Positions 16,902 to 25,904 are shown, counted from the stretch's first letter. The stretch is 64,000 bases of DNA from Aureimonas mangrovi (GCF_014058705.1 NZ_CP059692.1:2981001-3045000), one strand, 5' to 3'. The notes: generated by a model not told the origin, from the letters alone. A program made the numbers and translations.

Positions 16902-18068
16902 GTGCAAGCCTTCCTGCCGCCGATCGCTGCCGGCTTTCTTGCCGCCTTCGTCGCCTATTCCTCGACCTTCACCGTCGTCCTGCAGGGGCTGACCAGCGTC
17001 GGCGCAACGCCCGATCAGGCGGCGTCCGGGCTGCTCGCCATCTCGCTCGTCATGGGCCTCGGCGGCATCGTCTACAGCGCAGTCACGCGCATTCCGATGA
17101 ATATCGCCTGGTCCTCTCCCGGCGCGGCCTTCCTCGTGGCGGCCGGCGTGCCGGAGGGCGGGTTCGCCGGCGCTGTCGGCGCCTTCATCGTGGCTGGGCT
17201 CCTGACGCTCGCCGCCGGCCTTGTGCGCCCCGTCGCGACGGCCATCGCACGCATTCCGAGCTCGCTCGCCAGCGCCATGCTCGCCGGCATCCTGTTCGAT
17301 CTCTGCCTCGCGCCCGTCCGTGCCATGGTCGAGGCGCCTCTCGCGGCCGGTGCGATCATCGTCAGCTTCATCGCCATCTCGCTCTGGCGCCCGCTCTTCG
17401 CCGTGCCGGCTGCTACCGCCGTCACCGTCGCGCTCGTCGTCGCCGCGCTGCCGCCGGGCTTCTCCTTCGCGGGGCCACTCATGGCGACCCCCGTTCTCGT
17501 TACGCCCGAATTCCATCTTTCGGCGGCGGTCGGCCTCGGTGTCCCGCTCTTCGTCATCTCGATGGCCTCTCAGAACGTACCGGGCCTGACGATCCTGAAG
17601 GCCAACGGCTATGATCCCGCGCCCGGCCCGCTCTTTGCAACGCTGGGCGGCCTCGGCGTGGCCGCCGCGCCCTTCGGAGCGCATTCGGTGATCCTCGCCG
17701 CCATCACCGCGGGGCTCTGCGCCGGCGAAAGCGCGGGGCCCGACCGCAGCCTGCGCTGGATCGCGGGGGTCGTCTCGGGACTCTGCTACATCGCCTTCGG
17801 ATTGTCGGCAGCGGTCCTTGTCGCGCTGACCGCTGGCTCGCCCCTGCTTGTCGCGACCGTCGCGGGGCTCGCGCTCCTCGGCGTCTTCGCCGCCTCGCTG
17901 AAAGCCGCGATGGAGCGCGACGGCGAACGCGAGGCTGCCGCGATCGCCTTTCTCGTGACAGCGTCCGGTATCGCGTTCTTCGGCGTCAGCGCCGCCGTCT
18001 GGGGACTTCTCGCCGGCGGGCTGGTGCTGGCCGCGCGCAGGCTCGCCGGGCGCCGCTTCCTCAGATGA
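16902..18068 (+). CDS. BenE-family benzoate/H+ symporter-like membrane protein
   Basis: A 388-residue protein with about 11-12 hydrophobic segments. The N-terminal AGFLAAFVAYSSTFTVVLQG, the NIAWSSPGAA stretch and NVPGLTILKANGYDPAPGP are BenE-family signatures. BenE transports benzoate or related aromatic acids with protons. No aromatic degradation genes are nearby, so the substrate is uncertain. The start is GTG 16902 after about 150 bases of featureless DNA. Its 3' end overlaps the convergent hypothetical gene by 8 bases. Confidence 0.85.
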   Translation: MQAFLPPIAAGFLAAFVAYSSTFTVVLQGLTSVGATPDQAASGLLAISLVMGLGGIVYSAVTRIPMNIAWSSPGAAFLVAAGVPEGGFAGAVGAFIVAGLLTLAAGLVRPVATAIARIPSSLASAMLAGILFDLCLAPVRAMVEAPLAAGAIIVSFIAISLWRPLFAVPAATAVTVALVVAALPPGFSFAGPLMATPVLVTPEFHLSAAVGLGVPLFVISMASQNVPGLTILKANGYDPAPGPLFATLGGLGVAAAPFGAHSVILAAITAGLCAGESAGPDRSLRWIAGVVSGLCYIAFGLSAAVLVALTAGSPLLVATVAGLALLGVFAASLKAAMERDGEREAAAIAFLVTASGIAFFGVSAAVWGLLAGGLVLAARRLAGRRFLR

Positions 18069-18705
18069 GCGGGACGCCGCGCCAGGCCGCAAAGCCGGCG
18101 AAGGCCGCAAGGCCAAGGACGATACCGATAAGGAGCCAGGAGACGGCGATGACGAGACCGGCGGCAGGCCCTGCCGTGCGCGGCCTTGCCGGTGCCGCCA
18201 TCGGCTCCTGCGAGCCGTCGCGGGCCGCGCTGCGCGCCGCCATGCCCTCGGCCGCGTTATCGATCAGCGCGAAGGCACGGTCACGCTCTACGATGCGTTC
18301 CGCGACATAGTCGGTCACGGCGTCGGCGACGATGCGCAGTTCCGGTGATTCGCACAGGGTGACGCGGCCGAGCCGGGTTTCCCGGGCGAAGTGGTAGGTG
18401 CGCCGGTCACGCGCCATCGTGACATGCGCCGTGCCGTCGACCCAGAAACGCGGCTGCGGGCCGCCCGAAAGATAGAAGTCGAAAAGGTCGTCCTCGGCCG
18501 GCACCGCCTCGACGATCGGCTGGAGTTCGTCGGCGAACATCTCCAGCCGCGCGCGGTCGGCCTCGCGGATGTCGACGACGACGTCGGTGCGCTGGGCGGC
18601 GGTGATCTTGGCGGCACGCACCGCCTCAGCCAGCCGCCGCGTGCCGCTCGCCGCCTTGCGCGTGATGTTCGCCTCGGCCATCTCCGCCACTCCCATCGGC
18701 GGCAC
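18061..18705 (-). CDS. Hypothetical protein with one C-terminal membrane helix
   Basis: A 214-residue protein. The first 150 residues look soluble and folded (VVVDIREADRARLEMFADEL, FWVDGTAHVTMARDRRTYHF), followed by a low-complexity Ala/Pro linker and one strong membrane segment near the end (AAGLVIAVSWLLIGIVLGLA). This suggests a tail-anchored inner-membrane protein with a cytoplasmic head. I do not recognise the family. A shorter start at the internal ATG (MAEANIT, residue 9) is possible. Confidence 0.7.
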   Translation of the reverse strand: MPPMGVAEMAEANITRKAASGTRRLAEAVRAAKITAAQRTDVVVDIREADRARLEMFADELQPIVEAVPAEDDLFDFYLSGGPQPRFWVDGTAHVTMARDRRTYHFARETRLGRVTLCESPELRIVADAVTDYVAERIVERDRAFALIDNAAEGMAARSAARDGSQEPMAAPARPRTAGPAAGLVIAVSWLLIGIVLGLAAFAGFAAWRGVPLI

Positions 18706-18779
18706 CCGGCGCCGCTACTTTCCGTTACGTCATCTCCAGAGTAACGGGCAAGGCTGGCGCCGGGCCTTCCGCCGGTTTT

Positions 18780-20462
18780 TCAACCGGCGAGGATGCGGTT
18801 GGCGGCCGAGACGATCGCCTTCAAAGAGGACGTCACGGCGTTCTGGTCGATGCCGGCGCCGAAGACGCGGCCGCCCTCGTGCTCGATCTCCATGTAGGTG
18901 ATCGCGCGCGCGTCCGAACCGCGCTGGAGCGAATGCTCGGAATAGTCCACGATGCTCATCGAGAGGCCGAGATGCCGGTTCAGGGCGTCGATGAAGCTCT
19001 CGATCGAACCCGAGCCGCGTCCCTCTATCGTCGCCTCCGTTCCCTGATCGCGGATCGTTGCCTCGAGGATGCGCGAGGCGCGGTCAGCCGTGGAGCGGGT
19101 GAAATGGTCGACATAGGCCACGCGCCCCTGCGGCTGCTCGACATAGGTGCGCAGGAACTCCTCGTAGATGCGCTTGGCCGGCAGTTCGCGCCCCTCCTCG
19201 TCGGTGATGCGCTGGATCGTCTCGCGGAACTCGACTTGCAAATTGCGCGGCAGGTTCAGCCCGTAATCGGCCTGCAGCACATAGGCGATGCCGCCCTTGC
19301 CGGACTGCGAGTTGATGCGGATGATCGCCTCGTAGGAGCGGCCGACATCCTTCGGGTCGATCGGCAGATAGGGCACTTCCCAAAGCGGCTTGTTGGCCGT
19401 CTCCTTCGCCTTCATGCCCTTGTTGATCGCGTCCTGGTGCGAGCCGGAGAAGGCCGTGTAGACGAGTTCGCCCACATAAGGGTGCCGCTCGCCGATCGGC
19501 AGCTGGTTGCAGTATTCGTAGACGTCCTTGATGCGGTTGATGTCGGAGACGTCGAGCTCGGGGTCCACCCCTTGCGTGAACATGTTGAGCGCCAGCGTCA
19601 CCACGTCGACATTGCCGGTGCGCTCGCCATTGCCGAACAGCGTGCCCTCGACCCGATCCGCCCCCGCCATCAGGCCGAGCTCGGTCGCCGCGATGCCCGT
19701 GCCACGGTCGTTGTGCGGATGCAGCGACAGGATGATCGCGTCGCGATTGTCGAGATTGCGGCTCATCCACTCGATCTGGTCGGCATGGATGTTGGGCGTC
19801 GACATCTCGACGGTGGCCGGTAGGTTGAGGATCAGGCGGTTTTCGGGCGTCGGCTTCACGATCTCCGCAACGGCGTTGCAGATCTCCAGCGAGAATTCGA
19901 GCTCGGTACCGGTGAAGCTCTCGGGCGAGTACTGGAAGCGGTAACCGCCGCCCGCCTTCTCGGCGCGGTCGACGATCATCTTGGCCGCATCGGTCGCGAT
20001 GCCCTTGATGCCCTCGCGATCCTTGGCGAAGACGACGCGGCGCTGAAGCTCGCTGGTGGAGTTGTAGAAGTGGATGATCGGGCGGCGCGCGCCCTCCACG
20101 CTCTCGAAGGTGCGCTCGATCAGCTCCGGCCGGCACTGCACCAACACCTGAAGGGATACGTCGTCCGGCACCTCGCCATTCTCGATCGCCCAGCGCGTGA
20201 AGTCGAAATCGGTCTGCGAGGCCGACGGGAAACCGATCTCGATTTCCTTGAACTTCATGTCCACAAGCAGCTTGAACATGCGCGCCTTGCGCTCGTGGCC
20301 CATCGGATCGACCAGCGCCTGATTACCGTCGCGCAGGTCCACCGAGCACCAGATCGGGGCCTTTTCGATGCGCTTGTCCGGCCACTGGCGGTCACGCAGA
20401 TCGACGGGGGGATAGGGCTGATACTTATCGGCGGCTTTCGCCATCACGGGCGTGGAGCTCAT
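18780..20462 (-). CDS. leuA: 2-isopropylmalate synthase, type 2
   Basis: Condenses acetyl-CoA with 2-oxoisovalerate, the first committed step of leucine synthesis. The 560-residue product carries the HMGL-like TIM barrel (VDLRDGNQALVDPMG, the catalytic RDGNQ), LSLHPHNDRGTG and GTLFGNGERTGNVD, then the C-terminal regulatory LeuA dimer domain (GRGSGSIESFIDAL). Length and N-terminus match the type 2 (LeuA_type2) group. ATG 20462 has AAGG about 9 bases upstream, and the longer frame lacks homology. A leucine-rich leader and two exclusive hairpins lie upstream. Confidence 0.95.
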   Translation of the reverse strand: MSSTPVMAKAADKYQPYPPVDLRDRQWPDKRIEKAPIWCSVDLRDGNQALVDPMGHERKARMFKLLVDMKFKEIEIGFPSASQTDFDFTRWAIENGEVPDDVSLQVLVQCRPELIERTFESVEGARRPIIHFYNSTSELQRRVVFAKDREGIKGIATDAAKMIVDRAEKAGGGYRFQYSPESFTGTELEFSLEICNAVAEIVKPTPENRLILNLPATVEMSTPNIHADQIEWMSRNLDNRDAIILSLHPHNDRGTGIAATELGLMAGADRVEGTLFGNGERTGNVDVVTLALNMFTQGVDPELDVSDINRIKDVYEYCNQLPIGERHPYVGELVYTAFSGSHQDAINKGMKAKETANKPLWEVPYLPIDPKDVGRSYEAIIRINSQSGKGGIAYVLQADYGLNLPRNLQVEFRETIQRITDEEGRELPAKRIYEEFLRTYVEQPQGRVAYVDHFTRSTADRASRILEATIRDQGTEATIEGRGSGSIESFIDALNRHLGLSMSIVDYSEHSLQRGSDARAITYMEIEHEGGRVFGAGIDQNAVTSSLKAIVSAANRILAG

Positions 20463-20571
20463 GGGTCTTGACCTTCTTCGGCAGCGATGACGGGCGCGGA
20501 TTGTCGCGGGACCTGCGTCATCGACCATTCAACGTTCGATGTGAAGCCGAAGGGACAGGGCGCTTCTTGTC

Positions 20572-20619
20572 GGCGCCGGCTCGACCGCCGGGCGCCCCTT
20601 CCTAACGGGCCCGACGGTC
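20572..20619 (-). promoter_or_regulatory. Probable leuA attenuator: two mutually exclusive hairpins
   Basis: In the leuA leader RNA, the arm at 20609-20619 (inside the last leader codons) pairs with 20583-20593 through 11 bp including one G-U. Alternatively 20587-20596 pairs with 20572-20580 through 9 bp with one bulge. The two share 20587-20593 and cannot form together, the logic of ribosome-position attenuation. No T-run follows the second hairpin, so termination may be Rho-assisted or control may be at another step. Confidence 0.5.
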
Positions 20620-20718
20620 GCCGCTAAGGAGAAGGAGAAGGCCGAGCGAACGCGCGTCGACGCAGCGCGCGGCAGCGGCGCGGGTCGTGACCTGGATCAT
20701 GGTCTGTGCAGCGTTCAT
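20602..20718 (-). CDS. Leucine-rich leader peptide of leuA
   Basis: A 38-codon frame (or 32 codons from the internal ATG at 20700) ends in SLGLLLLLSGDRRAR: six leucine codons in seven, of the CTT/CTC type, followed by a stop at the base of the attenuator. Such a run is what a leucine-sensing leader needs: ribosome stalling there would free or block the first hairpin arm. No Shine-Dalgarno is seen before ATG 20718, but a TTGCCT-N17-CATGTT promoter-like pair ends 6 bases before it, so the message may be leaderless, as for the trp leader in this window. Confidence 0.6.
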   Translation of the reverse strand: MNAAQTMIQVTTRAAAARCVDARSLGLLLLLSGDRRAR

Positions 20719-20724
20719 GCCGGG

Positions 20725-20753
20725 AACATGCGGCAGGCCGCGGCGAAAGGCAA
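20725..20753 (-). promoter_or_regulatory. Possible sigma-70 promoter of the leuA leader
   Basis: On the minus strand TTGCCT and CATGTT are 17 bases apart, with 6 bases between the -10 and the leader ATG at 20718. The -10 is a weak match; the spacing and the parallel with the trp leader support it. Confidence 0.4.
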
Positions 20754-20793
20754 GAGGCGCGGCCCGTGCGCTGTCCGGCACGGTCGACCTTGT

Positions 20794-20817
20794 AATGTAA
20801 ACCGATCGTTTTACATT
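20794..20817. promoter_or_regulatory. 24-bp palindromic operator of the TetR-MFS operon
   Basis: The half-sites AATGTAAA and TTTACATT flank a GATC-centred core, giving a 24-base dyad with a single mismatched pair. It ends 7 bases before the TetR ATG at 20825, the classical place for an autoregulatory TetR operator blocking its own promoter. Confidence 0.75.
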
Positions 20818-20824
20818 GTTGTTG

Positions 20825-21367
20825 ATGGACAAGCGCAACGACATCATCGCAGGGGCGAGCGAAGCCTTCGACGCGGGGGGCCTTCGCGGCGCCGGTATCG
20901 ACGGCATCCTCGCTCCTTCCGGAACCTCCACCCGCACGCTCTACAAGCATTTCGGCTCGCGTGACGGGCTGGTGCTCGCCGTCCTGGAGGACCGCGACAA
21001 CCGGTTCATGGAACGGCTCTCGCAATGCGACGCGGCCCCGGTGGACGCGGTCTTCGAGGTGCTGCGCGACTGGCTGCGCGAGCGCGGCGCGAACGGCTGC
21101 ATGCTGATGCGCGCGCGCGCCGAATTCGGCAGCGGGAAGGCGGACATCGTCGCGCTCGTTCGCGAACGGAAGCGCGCCTTCGAGGAAGAGGTTGCCGCCC
21201 GCGTCGAAATGGAGACTGGCCGCGAGGACGCGGAACTCGCCACGCAGATCTGGCTCCTTTTCGAAGGCGCGACGGCGGCGGCGAGCGTCGCCGACCTCTC
21301 CGTCGTGGACGCGGCGCAGCGGGCCGCGCGACTGCTCGTGGTCGCCGCCAGGGAGCGCGCTCGATGA
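20825..21367 (+). CDS. TetR/AcrR-family transcriptional regulator
   Basis: A 180-residue repressor. The N-terminal 50 residues hold the helix-turn-helix: IIAGASEAFDAGGLRGAGIDGIL then GTSTRTLYKHFGSRDGLVLA, the TetR recognition-helix signature. The C-terminal ligand domain resembles the TetR_C_7/16-type effector domains; the ligand is unknown. ATG 20825 follows the operator by 7 bases. The stop overlaps the MFS gene by 4 bases, so it probably controls that exporter and itself. Confidence 0.88.
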   Translation: MDKRNDIIAGASEAFDAGGLRGAGIDGILAPSGTSTRTLYKHFGSRDGLVLAVLEDRDNRFMERLSQCDAAPVDAVFEVLRDWLRERGANGCMLMRARAEFGSGKADIVALVRERKRAFEEEVAARVEMETGREDAELATQIWLLFEGATAAASVADLSVVDAAQRAARLLVVAARERAR

Positions 21368-22521
21368 GCGGGCGTCTGAACCTCGTCGCAGCCGGTTTCG
21401 CACTGACAGCCGTGACCTACGGCCTCGCACGCTTCGCCTACGGGCTGCTCCTCCCCGACATCCGCGAGGATCTAGCGCTCGGCACTGTCAGCGCGGGCTG
21501 GATCGGCGGCAGTTCCTTCGCCGCCTACTGCGTCGGTATCATCTTCGCTTTCATGGCGAAGGGCAGCCTCGGCGAGCGCCGCATCGCCCTTCTCGCGGGC
21601 GTCACGGCGACCATCGGTCTCACGCTCGTCGTTTTCGCGCAGTCGGCCCTCGCCCTCGGCCCGGCCATCGCGCTCGCCGGACTCAGCACCGGCCTCACCT
21701 CGCCGCCGCTGGCCGCCGCCGTCTCACGTTCGATCGAGGACCATGCGCGGGCGAAGGCGAACGGGGCGATCAACGCCGGCACGGCCGCTGGCATCGTCTT
21801 CTCGGGAATGGCCGTCCTTGCCTTCGCGGGAAGCTGGCGGGAGCTCTACGCCCTCTTCGCTGCCATCGCGGCGGGCGTTTCGCTCTGGTTGTGGTTCGCC
21901 GTCCCCTCCGCCGAGAGCTACGAGGCGCGACCGGCGAGCGCCTCCCTTGCCGAGTTCAGGCGCCCGGGCGTTTTCGCGCTTTCGGCAAGCGCCGCACTCG
22001 TGGGTGTCGCATCGACTTCGATCTGGACCTTCGGTGCAAATCTCCTGCGGGAAGAGTTCGGCTTCGCGGACGGTGCCCTCGCCCTTGCCTGGATCGTTCT
22101 GGGGGCGGCCGGTGTCCTCGGCATCGCGACAGGCGCCCTCACCGACCGGTTCGGCGTCGGGGCGGTGCACCGGCTAGCCGTTCTGGCGATGGCTCTCGCG
22201 ATCATGGCGATGGCAGCGGCGAGCGTCGTGCCGGCTCTCGCCTTCGCCGCGATGGGGCTCTTCGGCCTCGCCTACATCCTCTCGACGGGCGCGTTCCTCC
22301 TCTGGGGCATCGAGCTCTACCCCGACCGGCCGGAACTCGGTCTCGGCCTGCCGTTCCTGGTGCTGGCGCTCGGCCAGACGGCCGGCGCGCCGCTCTTCGG
22401 CGCCGTATGGGGCGCGGCGGGCAGCGCCGTCGTGTTGCCGCTCTTCGCCGCAATCATGGCCAGCGGGGCGGCAAACGCACCATCACCTGAAAGAAGGCAG
22501 GCGAGGGCAGCGGCCCCCTGA
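21364..22521 (+). CDS. MFS transporter (CynX/YbfB-like), TetR-controlled
   Basis: A 385-residue, 12-helix major facilitator protein. The N-terminus (FALTAVTYGLARFAYGLLLP) with an acidic cap and the middle loop GSLGERRIALL fit the family. It begins in an ATGA overlap with the TetR gene, so both are translated together from the operator at 20794. Likely a drug or metabolite exporter induced by the TetR ligand; the substrate is unknown. Confidence 0.85.
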   Translation: MSGRLNLVAAGFALTAVTYGLARFAYGLLLPDIREDLALGTVSAGWIGGSSFAAYCVGIIFAFMAKGSLGERRIALLAGVTATIGLTLVVFAQSALALGPAIALAGLSTGLTSPPLAAAVSRSIEDHARAKANGAINAGTAAGIVFSGMAVLAFAGSWRELYALFAAIAAGVSLWLWFAVPSAESYEARPASASLAEFRRPGVFALSASAALVGVASTSIWTFGANLLREEFGFADGALALAWIVLGAAGVLGIATGALTDRFGVGAVHRLAVLAMALAIMAMAAASVVPALAFAAMGLFGLAYILSTGAFLLWGIELYPDRPELGLGLPFLVLALGQTAGAPLFGAVWGAAGSAVVLPLFAAIMASGAANAPSPERRQARAAAP

Positions 22522-22528
22522 CGGCCGG

Positions 22529-23476
22529 CTAGAGGATTGGCACGCCGGTCCGCTTGGCCTCTTCCTCGGGCTCGACATGGATCGTCACGACCGCGCCCTC
22601 GAACTCGGCTTCGAGCGCAGCCTCGACCCGGTCGCAGATGACATGCGCGTCGCCGACCGTCATCTCGCTCGGGACCACCATGTGGAATTCGATGAAGACC
22701 GCGCGGCCGGCGGCACGCGTCTTCAGATCATGGACCTCTATCGCGCCGTCGCCGTTCATCGAGACGATCTCGCGCACGCGCAGATCGTCGGCCGGCTCCA
22801 TCGCCTCGTCGAGAAGGCCGGACAGCGACTTCGTCACCACATTGAACCCCTCCCGCAGGATGTTCAGCGCCACGAGCGCGGCGAGCGCCGGATCGAGCGC
22901 CGCCCAGCCGGTGAGGACGGCGAGGACAAGGCCGACGAGGACGCCCACCGACGTGACGACGTCCGCCATGATGTGCCGACCGTCGGCGTCCAGCGCCGGC
23001 GAGCGCAGTTCGCGCGCCTTGCGAAGAAGGAAGGTCGCCCAGCAGACGTTCACGAGCGTCGCGACGCCGTTGATCGCAAGACCCATGAGCGGCGCGTCCA
23101 GGAGGCGCGGTTCCTGCCACGCGCCCCAGGCCTCGCGCAGGATCAGCAGTGCAGCGAGGACGATGAGGACGCCTTCGACGACGGCCGAGAAGTACTCCGC
23201 CTTGTGGTGCCCGAAAGGATGTCCGGCGTCGGCGGGCTGGTGGGAGACGTGCACGGCCCAGAGCGCGACGAGCCCGGCGACGACGTTGACGATGGATTCC
23301 AGCGCATCCGAGAAGAGCGCGATGGAGCCGGTAACGGCGTAGGCCGCGTATTTCAGGCCGAGAACGATCACCGCGACGGCGACCGTCGCGATCGCCAGAC
23401 GCAGGGTCGCACGCTCGCGTTGGGCGAGCGAGGCGCGCGGGCGCCCCGCCGGCTGATCGGCCGCGCTCGTGGTCAT
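22529..23476 (-). CDS. Cation diffusion facilitator (CDF) metal exporter
   Basis: A 315-residue CDF protein: six membrane helices followed by a cytoplasmic metal-sensing domain. The helix-2 FSDALESIVN and the PFGHHKAEYFSAV motif, plus DADGRHIMADVVTSVGV (helix 5 with His and Asp of the transport site), are intact, so it should exchange Zn2+, Fe2+ or Mn2+ for protons. The first 25 residues are a variable cytoplasmic tail. It lies 4 bases from the trpE(G) stop on the same strand and may be read through from it. Confidence 0.88.
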   Translation of the reverse strand: MTTSAADQPAGRPRASLAQRERATLRLAIATVAVAVIVLGLKYAAYAVTGSIALFSDALESIVNVVAGLVALWAVHVSHQPADAGHPFGHHKAEYFSAVVEGVLIVLAALLILREAWGAWQEPRLLDAPLMGLAINGVATLVNVCWATFLLRKARELRSPALDADGRHIMADVVTSVGVLVGLVLAVLTGWAALDPALAALVALNILREGFNVVTKSLSGLLDEAMEPADDLRVREIVSMNGDGAIEVHDLKTRAAGRAVFIEFHMVVPSEMTVGDAHVICDRVEAALEAEFEGAVVTIHVEPEEEAKRTGVPIL

Positions 23477-23480
23477 GCTC

Positions 23481-25670
23481 TCAGGCCGCCTTCGTCCTCG
23501 CCCGACGGGGCAGATGCTTCACGACATTCTCGATCATGCGCATGCCGGCCTCGCCACCGAGCGACATGATCGATTCCGGATGGAACTGCACAGCCGCCAC
23601 GGGCTCGTGCTTGTGCTCGAAGGCCATGACCACGCCGTCGTCTGTCTCGGCCGTCACCTCGAAGTCCTTCGAGAGGCGAACCGGGTCGGCGAAGATCGAG
23701 TGATAGCGCCCGACCGTCACCTCGCCGGGGAGGCCCGCGAAGATCACGCCCGGCTTCTGCACGCGGATACGCGAGGGCTTGCCGTGGACGGGAACGTGCA
23801 GCGTGCGAAGCTGCCCGCCATAGGCCTCGGCAAGCGCCTGCAGGCCGAGGCAGACGCCGAAGATCGGCATGTCGCGCTTGCGCGCCTGCGCGATCGTGCC
23901 GCGGCAATCGAAATCGTCCGGCGTACCGGGCCCGGGCGACAACACGACGAGATCGGGAGCGACGCGGTCGAACACCTCCTCCGGCACGGGCGTGCGCACT
24001 GTGGTGACGTTCGCTCCCGTCTGGCGGAAGTAGTTCGCCAGCGTGTGGACGAAGGAATCCTCGTGATCGACGAGGAGGATGGAAACCCCTTCCCCGACCT
24101 TCGCGCCCGACCCGGCGGCGGGCGCGGCCTGCGCCTTGCCGGCTTCGCGGATGGCCGAGATCAGCGCCGAGGCCTTCAACTCGGTCTCGGCCTCTTCCTC
24201 CTCCGGGTTTGAATCGTAGAGAAGCGTGGCGCCAGCGCGCACCTGAGCGATGCCGTCCTTCAGACGGATCGTACGCAGCGTCAGGCCGGTGTTCATGTCG
24301 CCGTTGAAGTGCATCATGCCGACGGCGCCGCCGTACCAGGCGCGCGGGCTCTTCTCGTTCTTCTCGAGGAAGCGCATGGCCCAGAGCTTCGGCGCGCCCG
24401 TCACCGTCACCGCCCAGGCATGCGAGAGAAACGCGTCCATCGCGTCCATGCCCTCGCGCAGGCGGCCCTCGATATGGTCCACCGTGTGGATCAGGCGCGA
24501 ATACATCTCGATCTGGCGGCGGCCGATGACGCGCACGGAGCCCGGCTCGCAGACGCGGCTCTTGTCGTTGCGGTCGACGTCCGAGCACATGGTGAGCTCG
24601 GACTCGTCCTTCTTGGAGTTGAGGAGTTTTAGGATCTGCTCGGAATCGGAGATCGCGTCGGCGCCGCGCTTGATCGTGCCGGAGATCGGGCACGTCTCGA
24701 CGCGCCGGCCCGAAACGCGCACGAACATCTCCGGCGAGGCGCCGATCAGGAACTCATTGTCGCCGAGATTGACGAAGAACGAGTAGGGCGAGGGGTTGAT
24801 GCTCTTCAGCCGCCGCGACACGGCCGAGGGCGCGCTCTCGCAGCGCTCAAGGAAGGTCTGCCCCGGCACGACCTCGAAGAGGTCGCCGCGCATGAACTTC
24901 TCCTTGGCGCGGCGCACGAGGCTCGCGTATTCGCCCGGCTTGTGATCCCCACGCGGCGGGATGGCGTCGGAGCGCTCGAACGGCGCGTCCGGATTGCCGC
25001 CGGAGAGCCCCTCGGTCGAGCGCCCGCCCTTCTCGAAGGTGAAGCGGTCGACATAGGCCGAGGCCGTGTGATGATCGACGGTGCGGATCTCGTCCGGCAG
25101 GAAGAGGACGAGGTCGCGGCCGTCCTCCGGGCGCTCCAGCGTCTCGGGCACGGCGTCGAACTGGAAGGCGAGGTCGTAGCCGAAGGCGCCGTAAAGGCCG
25201 AGATCGCCGTTGGCCGACGACTTGAACAGAGCGACAATCGCACGCAGCACCGAGAAGACGGTCGGCGCGCGCGAGCGTTCTTCCTCGGCGAAGATGCGGT
25301 CCGGCTCCTGGACGGTGAGGTCGATGCGCCCGCCGTCGACGGCGAAGGCGGCGATGTCGCCATGCCCCTTCAGCGCATCGGCGAGGAAGCCGAGGATGAC
25401 GTCGCCGCGCGCGTTCAGCGCCTCGATGCGCATTTGCCGACGCGCCGCAGTGATGACGACGGGCGGATCGACGATGCCCGTGTCCCAGCGCGTATAGCGG
25501 CCCGGATATTCGTAGTTGGACGAGAAGACCGCGCCGCGCCGCGTGTCGAGGCGGTCGATCACCGCCTCCATCGCGCCGTCGTAGGGGATCGTCTCGCGAG
25601 AGCGCGTGACGGTCACGCCGCCTTCGGTGACGAAGCGCTCGGCGCCTTGGGTAATGGCTTCAACGGTCAT
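23481..25670 (-). CDS. trpE(G): Anthranilate synthase, fused TrpE-TrpG
   Basis: Makes anthranilate from chorismate and glutamine, the first step of tryptophan synthesis. The 729-residue product fuses the TrpE chorismate domain (about residues 1-500; [12 protein letters not shown] and [15 protein letters not shown] are chorismate-site motifs) to the TrpG amidotransferase (about 525-720; nucleophile in [10 protein letters not shown], later FHPES His-Glu). The fusion is typical of Rhizobiales. Transcription is controlled by the leader peptide and attenuator upstream. Confidence 0.95.
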   Translation of the reverse strand: MTVEAITQGAERFVTEGGVTVTRSRETIPYDGAMEAVIDRLDTRRGAVFSSNYEYPGRYTRWDTGIVDPPVVITAARRQMRIEALNARGDVILGFLADALKGHGDIAAFAVDGGRIDLTVQEPDRIFAEEERSRAPTVFSVLRAIVALFKSSANGDLGLYGAFGYDLAFQFDAVPETLERPEDGRDLVLFLPDEIRTVDHHTASAYVDRFTFEKGGRSTEGLSGGNPDAPFERSDAIPPRGDHKPGEYASLVRRAKEKFMRGDLFEVVPGQTFLERCESAPSAVSRRLKSINPSPYSFFVNLGDNEFLIGASPEMFVRVSGRRVETCPISGTIKRGADAISDSEQILKLLNSKKDESELTMCSDVDRNDKSRVCEPGSVRVIGRRQIEMYSRLIHTVDHIEGRLREGMDAMDAFLSHAWAVTVTGAPKLWAMRFLEKNEKSPRAWYGGAVGMMHFNGDMNTGLTLRTIRLKDGIAQVRAGATLLYDSNPEEEEAETELKASALISAIREAGKAQAAPAAGSGAKVGEGVSILLVDHEDSFVHTLANYFRQTGANVTTVRTPVPEEVFDRVAPDLVVLSPGPGTPDDFDCRGTIAQARKRDMPIFGVCLGLQALAEAYGGQLRTLHVPVHGKPSRIRVQKPGVIFAGLPGEVTVGRYHSIFADPVRLSKDFEVTAETDDGVVMAFEHKHEPVAAVQFHPESIMSLGGEAGMRMIENVVKHLPRRARTKAA

Positions 25671-25713
25671 CTTCGAATCGTTCCCTGTCGATGCCCGGGT
25701 TCGGCGGCCGTCA

Positions 25714-25749
25714 AAGAAAAAAGGCCGCCGGATGATCCGGAGCGGCCTT
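25714..25749 (-). terminator. trp attenuator terminator
   Basis: On the minus strand AAGGCCGC(T)CCGGA pairs with TCCGGCGGCCTT around a TCA loop and runs into TTTTTTCTTT, a strong intrinsic terminator about 47 bases after the WW leader stop and 44 bases before trpE(G). This is the expected place for attenuation of the trp leader RNA. Confidence 0.92.
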
Positions 25750-25795
25750 GGTTCGGTCGTCGCGCATGAGAGCGCAAAGCGTCACGGGCCGCCTG

Positions 25796-25840
25796 TCAGC
25801 GAGCCTGCCACCACTTCGTTGCGTTCGTGTTCCGCGTCAT
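25796..25840 (-). CDS. trpL: trp leader peptide
   Basis: A 14-residue peptide, MTRNTNATKWWQAR, with tandem tryptophan codons (TGG TGG) near the end. Ribosome stalling at these codons under tryptophan shortage would block the terminator at 25714-25749. The promoter-like TTGCGT-N17-TAACGA ends just 7 bases before the ATG, so translation is probably leaderless. The length and layout match the Sinorhizobium trp leader, which also releases a small RNA; whether that happens here is inference. Confidence 0.9.
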   Translation of the reverse strand: MTRNTNATKWWQAR

Positions 25841-25847
25841 GGCCAGA

Positions 25848-25876
25848 TCGTTAGCCAAAGCACGGGCCGGACGCAA
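25848..25876 (-). promoter_or_regulatory. trp leader promoter (sigma-70 type)
   Basis: On the minus strand TTGCGT (25871-25876) and TAACGA (25848-25853) are separated by 17 bases. The transcription start would fall at or next to the leader ATG at 25840. Confidence 0.65.
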
Positions 25877-25904
25877 CGGGAAAGTCGTCGATCCGGCCCA
25901 CCAC

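Noticed and set aside
15729-18116. A 795-codon minus-strand frame across the metallophosphoesterase and BenE genes
   Set aside because: Composition is low-complexity, Arg/Asp/Glu-rich with no domain, and it is antisense to two well-supported genes; typical of GC-rich shadow frames.
25665-25695. GGAAC-N14-CGTT at the trpE(G) start as an EcfG promoter
   Set aside because: Wrong spacing, overlaps the start codon, and the gene already has a trp leader promoter.
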